Assembly (NCBI GenBank): GCA_905250125.1
Contig: CAJNOL010000151.1
Coordinates: 62,001-126,000, forward strand
DNA from: Rotaria sordida
Lineage: Eukaryota; Rotifera; Eurotatoria; Philodinida; Philodinidae
Length of the DNA: 64,000 nt
Reading direction: 5' to 3'
A model generated the notes under the pieces. That model searched no databases and had not been told where the DNA came from. It saw only the letters and a list, made by a program, of their open reading frames with translations. Position numbers and translations under genes: made by a program. This document shows positions 12,301 through 23,885 of this stretch, one piece after another (the first letter of the stretch is position 1; each line of letters begins with the position of its first letter).

Positions 12301-15300
12301 ATATTCCAGCTAGACTTTTGATCGGTGCTTGATACATTGAAATAATCGTGTTTTTCGCACCTCGAACTATCGGGAATACTATATTGCTCTCTTTTAAGTT
12401 ATATATTACTATCTTATATTCGTATATATTTGACAGTGATTGATTTTCTATTAATGTATGTAATATGATTCAAAAAATTTGCTATACTATATTTATATTC
12501 TACTAATCATGTTCATAATATTAATAGAAATAAAACTGTAAACTATCGATAATGCTATTGTTAATTGTAAAATCAAGTTAATCTTAAAGTTTTTTTTTTC
12601 AGCTCCTTAAATCTTATAAATGATTTTTACTTGAATATTATGCTTAGAAGAATAGTTTTTAAATCATAATATCTGGGTTTTTTTTCTCTTTTATTAATAG
12701 GATGTTAGTACTGATAGAGATTTACGTCGAAAAATTGAAGATTTAAAAGACACATGTAGAAATTATCGAAATGACCTTGATCAAATGAAAGATGAACTTA
12801 AACAAATGCGACATGAACGTGATAAATATCGTGATAAACTTGATATTGTTAAAGAAGATCTTGAAGAAATGAAACATGAACGTGATCAATATCGTAAAAA
12901 ATTCGAACGAATTAATAATGATTTTGACGAATTACGATCGGAACGTTTTCGACAAATGAAATCATCAAATCAAACGGATCGTTTATCAATTATTGCTTCA
13001 CGTCAAGGATCATATTCATCTGAAGAACCTACTAGAAAAGATTCAAGGTAAATTCAAAAACAAAAGACACCTACAAATAGAATTTAATAACACATTGTTT
13101 ATTCTTTAGATCAAGTACACCTCTACAAAAATCTAAGGAACATATTGGTTCACATTCATCATTGACTAGATTTGATCGTAACACACCATCACCATCAATT
13201 ACAAGAAAAACAACGTCTCGAAATTTTCGTCGTGATAATTGGAATAGGTAAAATAGAATTAATAGAAATTCTATTATATATATTTATTTATTTTCTTTAG
13301 TGATGATGAAAATCGTCTTAAAAATTTTCGAGAAAAACATGCAGCAACTGTCATTCAACGAGGTTGGCGTGAACATCATAAATCACATAAACATTCATTT
13401 ACATCTAAAACAAAACAGTATCCTTTTGACAAAGTAGATTAAGATTTCTTTCATTTGACATTATTTCGTTTTTTTTTCTTTATTTTAGCGGAACTCAAAA
13501 ATTGGTGGAATAGTAAGTCATTTAACGATACGAGTTGATCATTGGAATATCCTATACTAGAAACGAAGGAGAAATATACCCGTATGTCAATATCTAGTCA
13601 GTGTGCTATCGGACGTATGATCCGAGACAAATAGCCGTTAGTAACTTATCCAGAGTCATTGCATAACTGATGGCACCGACGTTTGGACACAGCACTTTAT
13701 GGATACGTGCCAAGCAGCAGAGCCATTCATGAAGGAATCTCTCCAGATGTCGATTCACTTTTCGATCGAGACGATGTTCATTTGGTGAGTGTTAGAGACT
13801 AATAGAAAAGTCTAAAATGGTTTAGTTTTCCGGACCTTCGACTTCAAACTTTGCATAAACAATATTCTCAGTAACATTAGTTGATTATGCGACTAGTTTT
13901 TCCTTTCTGGAGATATATGAATATATAAACAAAATTTGCTTTTACACACGAGAGAATTTCGAATATCTCAGGATAGAAGACACTAGAAAAAGTTACAACT
14001 TGGCCAATGAACTAATCTTATTGAGAATATTGTTTGTATCAAGTTTGAAGTCGAAGATCCGGAAAACCAAATCATTTTAGACTTTTCTATTAGTCTCTAA
14101 CGCTCACCAAATAAATATTGTCTCGATCGAAAAATGATTTAACACCTAAAGAGATTCCCTAATCAGCCGTGGGAGTCTATACATACTAGAAAGAAACAAA
14201 AATTTTGACATTTAAACAGGACCATTTTCTTTTAACTATTATTTAAATAGAAATCACCAGAAACACAATCGCCACGAACCAGTCAACAAAAATTAGGTTC
14301 AAAGATAGATAATCTTGATAGTAGTAATATCAAAAATCGATTTACATCAGCTAATATTTCAAATGAAGTAAGAATTTTAATAAAAAGAATATAATTAAAA
14401 TTATTTAAATTAATAAAAGTCTGCTTTAAAAATTGTGCAAGCATCATTACGTGGATATCTCAATCGAGATAAAATAGATAAGACTTCTCGAATAGAAAAA
14501 TTACATCGTATTGAAAGTGATGATGATGATGATGATGATGATGATATTATTGGAAAACCATCAAAACAATTTGGATCACAATATGCAAGGTAAGAAATTC
14601 AATTAAAACTATCCAATTCATTTTATAATTAATTTTTAAGTGACAAAAAGCGAGAGAATTTTTTCAAACATTCAAAACAAAATTTTGCAGATAGTAATGG
14701 TTTGCATAATGGTAAAAAAATATTTATAGAATTTTAAGTAATATAATTAAATATATTATATTTATTTATATAGATAAAATTAGATCTGATAGTCGTTCAC
14801 CAACAAGTAATCGAGATTCAACTTCGAACTTTGTACGTTACAAATGAAGCAAAAGTTTTACATTAATTTTGTTTTTGATGTAGCATTGCAATTCAATATC
14901 GCAGAGAATTGATTCTTTTAAGAACTTTATTGAGTCCTCCAGAAAATGATATTATTTGAAATATAACACAACTTCTTTATGACATATTCCGACAAAACTT
15001 TGTTTTTGTGGACGAAGTTTCGGCTTCACAGCTTTTACTACGGATGAGCAAGTTTTATCGATGAATAGTTTCAGCTCATTAGACCATAAGACAGTGATTA
15101 TTGTAAGAGAATGTATTTTATTGGTGACAGATATCTGAAATTCCTGCGGACTATCGTAGAAGAAAAGTAATTTATGAAATGTAATTAAAACTTTTTAGCA
15201 ATTGAATTGAACAGAAAATATTTTATATTAAAGTTACTAATCGATTATGATGAGAATCAAATGCACGAATATCGATAATTTGATATATATGTTTCTTCTT

Positions 15301-16504
15301 TTATTTCGAAAAATTGTTAAGTAAGCAGATCGAGAAAATCAATAACATAGAATTGACTATTAATGAGAGATGTTCCCTAACTCACTAATCGTTTTTGAGT
15401 CGGGCCTATGTGCATAATGTAGATTTTAATGAACATCCCGGAAAGCACTCGAGCTCTTAGCTGATTGCTGTAAAGATACTGGATTCTTAGGATATTTTTT
15501 AATTGAATGCCATGGCTTCCTTCAGGAAAATTGACTTTCGAATTTCGACTTGAAACTTTGCATTAAAACAGGCTTTAATGGAAATAGTTTATTGAGAAAG
15601 TACCAGATCTTTTGATTTGTTCCTATCCTGAAATAGGAACGTTAGAATCTGCCGGTGTATAACGGGTAATCGGAAAGTTTTTTTTAGAGAAACTCTTTGT
15701 TTACTCGTGATCCGCTAGAAAATATTTTCGACGAGTCAAAAGCTATTATTTTGTTCTCTTTTTCAATATGAACTTAGAAATGTTGTATCTATTTATCGCA
15801 ATAATGAAAATAGAAAAATTTTTCAATCAAACTAATCTTTTTATACATGATACTGAAAAATTCTAAGGTTTTTGTGACCTACAGAAAACATTTCCAATCA
15901 AATTCTTATATATATTTTTGCACTAGACATGCTGCTCTTTCTAACAAACAAAGGATCAAGTTTCTAAGATATTATATTGCAACGCTATATTAAAAACAAA
16001 ATTACTACAGAACCTTTAACCCATCAGTTAGATATGAATATTGAATTATTTTATCTTTTAGCATCGATCTCTTTCTCCACCTGTTGGTACCTATCGACCG
16101 TCATCACCACATATTAGTAGTGGAAGTGGTTCGAAACAATTCTTCCCTAATGATCGAAGTTTGTATTTGTTTCTGATGAAGAATACTCAATAGATAACGT
16201 TTGTTTCTTCATTTAGATAAACTTGAATTTGACAATCGAAATAATCGTGAACCATTTATGAAATTCGTAAGAAAAAAAAAATTCTTTTTTTTTCAAATTA
16301 TTTCTTAATATATTCTAACAGCGACCATCTTCACCTTCAAATGATCATCGATTATCTCGATACATATCACCAGAAGATACTCAATCATCATCTCGTCAAA
16401 GTAATGTGTCATTACGAAAAAGTCCAATACATTCAAAACAATCACTTAAAAATACTTATAATAATAATGATGATCATGATCATGACAATCTTTCAGATTT
16501 TTAA
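9400..16504 (+). CDS. IQCE: IQ motif-containing protein E (ciliary Hedgehog adaptor)
   Basis: Nineteen exons encode 742 residues: 9400-9655, 9714-9790, 9848-9961, 10024-10071, 10127-10200, 10263-10376, 10443-10567, 10631-10662, 12701-13047, 13110-13247, 13301-13433, 13489-13512, 14251-14367, 14420-14589, 14641-14711, 14774-14832, 16062-16159, 16218-16266, 16322-16504. The block YYDEIQFLKKELKDTKTD and RARVRRLEEDNARK, then VVMNLKQRLFKLDLQLKQKE, matches the conserved N-terminal coiled coil of vertebrate IQCE. More charged coiled coil follows. There are two IQ motifs, at residues about 456-475 (AATVIQRGWREHH) and 534-553 (ALKIVQASLRGYLNR), a nine-Asp run encoded by GAT repeats, and an acidic C-terminus. 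In vertebrates IQCE tethers the EVC-EVC2 complex at the cilium base. The donor at 13434 was chosen because only it keeps frame into the next exons. Long introns (10663-12700, 13513-14250, 14833-16061) carry repeats. Confidence 0.85.
11201..11745. repeat. Foldback (long inverted repeat) element in IQCE intron 8
   Basis: The left arm (about 11201-11400) and right arm (about 11440-11745) are imperfect reverse complements. The outer ends share AGTGTTCTAATAAAAA, and the inner ends share ACTCAACTAGACTAGCTTTC. The right arm carries an extra GC-rich block with no counterpart in the left arm. No open frame is present, so the element is non-autonomous. Confidence 0.8.
11581..11690. mobile_element. Small GC-rich insertion nested in the foldback element
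   Basis: A block of about 100 bp, strikingly GC-rich against its AT-rich surroundings, interrupts the right arm. It is bounded by GCCATAG and CTATGGC as short terminal inverted repeats, with GCATCTAG-like direct repeats outside that look like a target-site duplication. The left arm lacks it. Confidence 0.5.
13735..14157. repeat. Foldback element in IQCE intron 12
   Basis: The arms at about 13735-13875 and 14020-14157 are reverse complements with scattered mismatches. Examples are TTTTCGATCGAGAC against its complement near 14120, and GTTAGAGACTAATAGAAAAG against its complement near 14090. The loop is about 145 bp. No coding frame was found. Confidence 0.8.
14833..16061. other. Long intron 16 of IQCE
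   Basis: This 1.2 kb intron holds no recognisable gene. Around 15530-15610 it contains a segment with CGACTTGAAACTTTGCAT that also occurs, diverged, in the foldback at 13735-14157 and in a rootletin intron near 48360-48430. Confidence 0.5.
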
Positions 16505-16583
16505 TATTTTTTATTTTTATACGTTTTCAAAACAAACCAATTACACAAAATAGACAGTCTATGTGATTCATTGAATTTTCGAT
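16505..16583. promoter_or_regulatory. Convergent 3' ends of IQCE and Pax
   Basis: Only 79 bp lie between the two stop codons, so the 3' UTRs must overlap or be very short. An AATAAA on the minus strand at 16515-16510 could serve the Pax transcript; it lies just past the IQCE stop. Confidence 0.45.
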
Positions 16584-18890
16584 TTAAAATTTATAACGCC
16601 AATCAGTTGAATAAGGATATGATGTATAATAGTCTAAAAAGGACAAAACTGGTTTTTCGTTTTTTTTTAATTTTTGCTTATATTAATCTTACCTGATGGA
16701 TGAGCTGGTATGGGAAAATTTGTTGTTGGTGGTGGTGGTGGTGGTGGATATGATGATGAACAAAAAGGTTCATTTGATTCTAAAAATAAAAATTTTATAA
16801 TAAAAACAAAAAAAAAAGTTTATCTTACGTGATGTTGTTGTTGTTGTCATATCAAAATCATTTTTTATTAATGTTTGTGTTGAATTTGATGTTGGAATAA
16901 ATTCATTTGAATTATAACTAAGATAATTATTTGATGCATATATAGGATTCCATTTAGCACGACGTTGATCAATATAAGCCTTTAAAAAAAAGCATAGGAA
17001 TAAATCAGTACTGAAATCAGCAAGAGGAGCTGCGTGGATGGTTTACAAAAGCAGGCAAGGCCGCGGGTAGGAAGCTTCGGATTCGAGTTCAAAGTTTAAT
17101 TTATTTTCGAGTCCGGGTCCACAAAAACGTGGACTTGCGGGGGTCGTCGTGTTCCTAAAAAAAAGAATAGTTTGTTTTTTTTTGCTTACTTTAATAATTG
17201 ATTCAGCAAGACCCGTTTGTTTAACAATTGCTTCAATCTGTGCATTATCAGCCCATGGATTATCTTTAAAAAATTTATCCAAAAAATCGATTTGTTCATT
17301 TGAAAAATGTTTTTGATTCAATAGATCTAAAGAAACTGAATTAAGTTCACATATGATCACAAAATAAGTGTCATTATATGTTTTATTCTATTGAGAATTC
17401 AAATTTGACAGTAAGACTAATGGTATGTCTGAATAGACAATGACAAAAAAAAATAAGAAGAAGAAAAATCTCTTACCATTATGATGGTTTGTACGAGATG
17501 ACGATGATGATGAACGTTGTTTTATTGTTGAATATTCATATTGAGAATGATTAAGTAAACTATGAATACTATAAACATTTGGTGATGATGATGATACAGT
17601 TATTTGATGATTTCGATTATCATCTTCAGTTGTTGTAGCTGTTGGTGATGAACTACTATTTGAGCCACCACGATTACGTACAATTCTATGATACAAAAAA
17701 GATCTTTTTTTTTTTTTTTTTTTGTTTTTTTTTCATTTCCATATTAATTTTATACTAATGAACTTTGACACATAGATCATACTACTTCTTTTAAGATTTA
17801 ATTGAGTAGAAAATTTTTTAGTTTGAACAAACATAATAGATTGTCTATTGGGATTATTAGATACGACAACATATGATCGTATCATTTTTGATTCAATGCG
17901 ATGATCAATTTAATTGAATCTTACATTAATGAACAGTTGTTTGTATCCTTCCGATTGGTTAATTTTATACATATAACAAAACAGATTACTTTATATTATT
18001 TCTATATGTTAGAAAGAAAAAAATGATTTCTCTCATTTCTATTCCAAAAATAGATTTCTTTTTTGTCAAAATCAATTGACTTACTCCCACCTGTTTCTTT
18101 ATTCTATGATTATGAAGCGAAAAAAAAAACGTGTTGCGAGTCATTAGTTACATGACAATCGAAATTATACTATTGTTTGATGAGAGATTTATGAAGTATG
18201 ATATAAAATTTCGATTAATCTTAATGTAATTTTTATTCAGAGGTGACCTTCGGCAAAAAAAAAGAAAACTATTACCTATTTATTGAGCTAACACTTGGAA
18301 CTTTATCAGCATCACATATTCCATCAGCTATAAGACGTTCTCGAATTTCCCATGCAAACATTGTTGGTGCTTGACTTTTATAATTATTTATAGCATCAAC
18401 AACTTTCGGTGTTGCTACTTTTGGTTTGCTTCCACCAATAATACCTGGTCGAATTGAACCTGTTTCATGAAATCTAACAAAAAAAATAAAATAAAAAGTC
18501 ATTCAGTCAATCTCGTTTTTCTTTGCTTTGGAATTTATTTACCTTCCAAGAATTTTACTTACACAACCATGTGATACTCGTAATTGACGACTAATATCAC
18601 ATGGTCGTACACCTTGTTTAGCTAAATCAACAATTGATTGACGAACAATATCTGGTAATGGTCGTCCATTAACAAAAACTCCACCAAGTTGATTGATTCC
18701 TCCATGTCCTATATGGATAAATAAATGAAAACAAAAAAAATTGACTCTCGTGATTCATTGGAGCACAAAGAGATATACACACACACACACACACAAAAAG
18801 AAAGAATCAATAAATAGAAGAAAATACCAAGTACCTACCGAATTTGGAATATCGGTATTGAGCTGCAACGAACTGGTTGAACGGAAACAT
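16584..18890 (-). CDS. Pax2/5/8: Paired-box transcription factor, Pax2/5/8 class
   Basis: Eight exons encode 349 residues: 18890-18839, 18708-18543, 18473-18276, 17685-17477, 17326-17190, 16979-16829, 16779-16693, 16633-16584; all phases agree. The paired domain spans residues 18-145: [20 protein letters not shown], then [36 protein letters not shown] and [12 protein letters not shown], ending [17 protein letters not shown] and GVRPCD point to Pax2/5/8 rather than Pax4/6 or Pax3/7. An octapeptide-like YSIHSLLN (177-184, the Groucho-binding motif of this class) follows. A complete but divergent homeodomain lies at about 209-268. Proline-rich and Tyr/Ser-rich tails end the protein. Pax2/5/8 proteins usually keep only helix 1 of the homeodomain. 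The first exon was fixed by the only ATG whose frame joins GHGG after splicing at GTAGGT. Nuclear, DNA-binding developmental regulator. Confidence 0.93.
18776..18794. repeat. (AC)n microsatellite
   Basis: About nine AC units lie in the first intron of the Pax gene, close to its first coding exon. Confidence 0.9.
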
Positions 18891-19290
18891 GGTTTTGCAC
18901 AGTAACAAGACTCTTGTGCACAAGCAAAAGACAGTCTTGAAAAGGCAATGAAGGGAAGAGAAATAGCAATAGAGCGTTACTCTTTTTTTTTATATGTATG
19001 ATAGATTGAATTTTTTTCTCAAACGCGTATACTGTGTCGAATGAAGAAAAAAAACCAATGACTCGTTTCGAGTTTCGGGACAAGAGAGAGAGAGAAGAAG
19101 AGAGAAAAAAAGACTTGATTAAAAGCGACGACAATGATTATTGTAGCGAATCGATATGCATCAATGATGTTTGAGAGAAAAAAAAAGAGGATAGGGGCTC
19201 TCTTTTTTCTCTCGCCCTCTCTCTCTCTCAAAGGAATTGAATATAGACTAAGTTTGTTGTTGTTCGTTTAATAGATTAACTGACAACTTC
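18891..19290 (-). promoter_or_regulatory. Upstream region of Pax with GA/CT-rich tracts
   Basis: Directly upstream of the Pax start codon. It has GAGA-type tracts at about 19083-19110 and a CT-repeat tract at about 19205-19229. It presumably holds the 5' UTR and promoter; no defined core element is visible. Confidence 0.35.
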
Positions 19291-22200
19291 CGTCTACTTT
19301 GAAATCAGAAAATTTAATTTTGTCTTTTAACCAATCAAAATTTAACAATATCGTTCTAACCAATCCAATTAAAATTAAACTAAAATATTTAAGTTTATTA
19401 TCTAATTTTGTTGAGCTCGTTAATCATGCAACATCATTTAGTATGAATGAAAAAAAAGAAGATGTTCATTGTCGACAATTACACATACAACACTATTGAC
19501 ATCGATCTCTCTTTGTTAATCTATGGTTAGTATTGTCTCATGGGAACAACTTGTTGCGAGACATTTTAACACTTGTCAAGTAAAAAAAAATGGAAATATT
19601 AAATATAGAACAGCAAATCATTCAACTTAATTTTTTCTTTTTTTTGTTAAATTTTCTATTTGATTAATTTTGATTATATACTTAATTAAAAAGTCTGTTT
19701 CTTTTTTTGGAAAAGTAATTCAAGTAAAAGTTGTTTGTTATGCTTCTATGATTTTTTTTTGTGTCTATTCTACATCTGTGCAGTCTTTTAGTTTTATAAT
19801 GGAATTAAAAAAAAAATGTGCAGACAATATGTGCTAAATCATTATTGTTAATATGAATAAAAAGAAAAAAAAAAAGAGATGAAAGATACTTTATCAAAAC
19901 ACAGGAGAGTAGAAAATAGAATTAGTTGATTTATTTTCAGAAAAAAAAACAAATTATAATAAAATTATGAATTTTAGGAAGGAAAAATAATTATATAGAA
20001 AATGAATGATAGTGAGTTTCTTTGTCAGACGATTCGATGATATCGGTATAAAGTTTTCGTTAGAAGCAAGAAACTTATATGATGAATTTAAAAATTCATT
20101 AAATATTTAACCGATTGATAAACAGAAGTGTCCTGCATGGGTACAATTTTTCTCACTGGATTCGAATAGCTGTACCAGAATGAAGCTAATCGACATTCCC
20201 ATAGACAGAAACAAAAAAAAAAGCAAGTGATTCATGATTTTTGCTTCGAAAAATCCGATCAATTTCGCTAAGTATACGTTTGGTTGTTGCTGATGACACT
20301 AGAATGAAATGCAGTGTTGGTGGCAAACGTCATATTTGTGAATACATACATCAATGTTTTTTCCATCACGATAATACATGTTTATCTTTTTGATAATTCA
20401 TTTTCCTCTTCATGTATTCAATTACTTCGTCATGTGGTTCATCATCATCTATAGATGAGTTTTCATTAAAAAATGAATTTACTTAGTAAAACAATATGGC
20501 TTTCTACTTCTGTGGTCTGTTCTCAAGTACAATAAATTACTCAATTATGATCGAACAGGTTTTCATTCTTACGGTTTTATATAAATTAGTAATTTGAACA
20601 AATAAAAATATTTTGAAACATCAAGATCTCATATATTGCTGGATTGAGTGCTGAATATGATCTCAAATCTGGATCCAACCCGGTACTCAATCTGATGTAC
20701 TAAAAGAAAAACGAAACCACATTGTGATCTTAGCCATTGAAGGCGAGAAAAATTTTCATCAATTTGTAGTTTATTTAGCTCTAGTTTCTCGCAGAATTCT
20801 TCTTCATTTGTAGGGATCGATTAGTTCTCAGTTCAAATTTCAGATCAAATGAACGAAAAATATGTTCAAACAGATCAGATAATAGCACGATATCTGTTCC
20901 AACAGTTCAGTTTCTGAAGCTGAGCTGTTCGATTCTGTTTTGGAAGCGGCATTTTAGTAAGAGAAAAAAAAGGTTTTTTATACACTGAAGTGCCTTACTC
21001 AAAACTGTTCGAACAGATAAGTTCATATCGAAGAACGTTTTTAACATCTCCGAACTTGTCGACCTCTATTCATTTTTAATGAACGAATACTACTTTAAAG
21101 TATTAGCAATGTGAAACTCAATATTTAGTCATACAAAATTTAGACTTTAGCCTATCGAAGTCTTGTAATTCGGTCGCCTATGTACATAAAGTCTGAATAT
21201 CTAACAAAAATTTACAATATACCGTAGAAAAGAAATAAAATCCAGAAGAAAGTTAGACTAAATTGAATCTATTTTCGTTTAATTAATCGATCCATAAGTA
21301 GATGTTTGAGTAGATCATATTGATGATGGGTGATAATCATATAAAAAGGATGACTTTGTCGAAGTGTATATAAATATGAATTAAGTTGAGACGTATTTTT
21401 CATAGATTGATTGAATATGAGTATCTATACATAATGTGAAATGAAAATTTTTTTTCATATAATGAAGTGTCATGTAAAATAAAAATGTTGCAGTTAAACA
21501 TCGGTGCCATTTAACTCGACTAACTTTATGGCGATTTGTCTTACAATGAATTTCCTATTGACTATGTAAAACACAGATAACATCATATGATCATTACTAT
21601 TCAATAAGAATGTGAACCTAGTCGTCATTGTAGGTATTGAATAGAAAATGTATCAAATTGATTTTATCAGCTTGAAAGACTTATTTATTCGAGAAATCTT
21701 GATGTAATAGAACGTTAAGTTAAGAAAATGAAATTAAAGCTAGAAAGGAAAAACAAAGCAAGGATTCACAGATTTCAAACACACTTAAAAATACGGCAGA
21801 AGTCACACCTTTCTTCTTTTGTAGGAGGAAGATCGTAGCTAAATATTTGATTGAGAATGAAGACGACATCTTATGAATTATTGCTTTCGTCTAGCACATT
21901 TAGAGTGTATAATATACAAAGTATTACAAAAGATCATCGGAAATGTCAATGTATAAATATCTCTTATACAAATTCAATGGATTTAATAATTGTTTTCATA
22001 ATACGGTAGTATATTCTTTCAAGTTTTATTCAACATATCTTTCAATAAATATCTGGATCTATACACATTAAAATAAGATCACCTTTATTAAGGACCAAAT
22101 TCAGATTATTTCTGATAATTAAACAAAAAATATTAGTTGAATTAGGCAAAGAAAGATCTAGATGTAGACTTTAATAAAAAAAAAATGCACACTGATCGAG

Positions 22201-23885
22201 TAAAAATTGATATCCATAGAAATCAATCATATTTTGTAAAACTTTCGAAAATTACAAACGAAAAACTCAATGAAGATTTAGAAGTTTGACAAAATAAATA
22301 ACAATGACATGTTCAATTTGTTATAACAACTTGCTGATTTTCATTATCAATTGTATATTGAATTAAAATTCGATATATTTCAATAAAACCATACTAACTT
22401 CAATTTGATTAATAATGTCATAACAATAACTAATTGGGAAGTTCGAGTAAAATACGTAGAACTTTTCTACCAACATTGGAGATTTGTTTTTTTTTTGGAT
22501 GAATTAAATTTTAATTTTAATCGATTTATACATAAACATAAAATGAAAACCAATCTCGATATAATACATTTTTTTTCTGATGTTTTGAAAATGCTGGATT
22601 TATGTGTTGTAGTTAGTTTTGATTAACCCTTAAAAGCCGAATGTCCCTTCCAAGGAACATTGCAAAAATCTCAATAAAGCATGCAATAATAGTGTGTATA
22701 CAAAACTCTTCTCTTCAACTAGTATGATCTTATAGATTATAAAAAAAGAAAAAAATTAATTCAGAGTAACTATCAGACGAAATAATGACTTTTTAAGGAT
22801 TTTGATTTTTTTAATCTCAGTTTTTCGTTTAGAAACATCTTTTCATTGATAAGTGTTACAGGAAAATTTGATTTTTTAATTGATTTCGCGAGGTAGATCG
22901 TCAGACTATCGGATGATGCAATCTCATAATGTTTTCATCGATATTTTGGTGTATTATGATATGATGAAGGAAATGTTCTTTGGGAGAAACATTCGGCCAT
23001 AACGGTCCAAAATCTTTGATCATCCTATAAAAATATCGAAACTTTTAAAATACTGAATGTACAAGCTTTTGGACTGACTGGCACTTGACTAGTGATTGTA
23101 TCGAGTAGGATGAAGATTGAGAGAATCTACGTGGATCGCCGAGCAAGTAGGAACCTATGAGAACAAAGAGTATTTGCCACATCGATAGAGAGAGACAGTC
23201 AGGTGACTAGAGTGTGCTACGTTCTTTTTTTTTCACCCAGTTAAGTAAAATAGGTCAATTTCATTTTATCAGCTAGAGTTAAGTAGGTCAACTCTACTCT
23301 AGTGGTTGCAGGGAGGTATAAAATATTCAATTTTTCATCCAAGTATGGAGGGTGTGAGGGTGAGCAAAGTCATAACCATAATTAGTTATTTCTATCTAAT
23401 TATGTTTCATCACTCCAATAAACTTTTTATTGTTGCTTGGCCACTCTTTTCTCGGTGCTAAATGTATAGTTTTTATAGAAGAAGCAAATAATTATCAAAC
23501 TATACTGCATGAGGTCCCAGTTGTTTTCTGATAGTAATAAGAGTTTAATATCAAGCTCCTAATGAAAGATAACCTAGATAATTGCATTCTATTAGAAAAT
23601 ATAGGTCAAGCGCTAGTTCGTCTCAGTTTATTGGTTGTTTTTTTATACTTTTCTTTTGAAGTTCAGAGGTGCCCGTTTCACCCTCCCCATTACCCTCAGA
23701 TGCATGGTCTTGTATCTCTAGCAGTGTTCTGGGCTGCTTTCTGATGTGTCGGACAGATATAGAAAAAGACAAGTTTTTTTTTTGAGTGGATGAAGACCGT
23801 TTCTTTGCGAAAAGAGAATGACGATAAAAGTACGACAGTGTTATCGTGGTACAGATAAGAAGACTTTCCTTCTGTTATTAATGTG
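19291..23885. other. Long region without a recognised gene
   Basis: 4.6 kb of AT-rich sequence. The open frames (for example 19299-19499 and 22405-22626) are short and low in complexity, with no domain I recognise and no consistent exon chain. The segment 20870-21060 repeats short GTTCGAACAGAT-like words in both orientations. The right end should contain the promoter of the kelch gene; GTATAAAATATTC near 23317 is TATA-like but far from the start. Confidence 0.5.

Noticed and set aside
13489..13512. Alternative donor at 13418 for the preceding IQCE exon
   Set aside because: Using it puts the 24-nt exon in a frame that meets a stop on joining the exon at 14251; the donor at 13434 keeps the frame open.
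20290..20320. CTGATGA word followed by GAAA, considered as a hammerhead ribozyme core
   Set aside because: The bases between the two boxes cannot form stem II and no closing stems were found.
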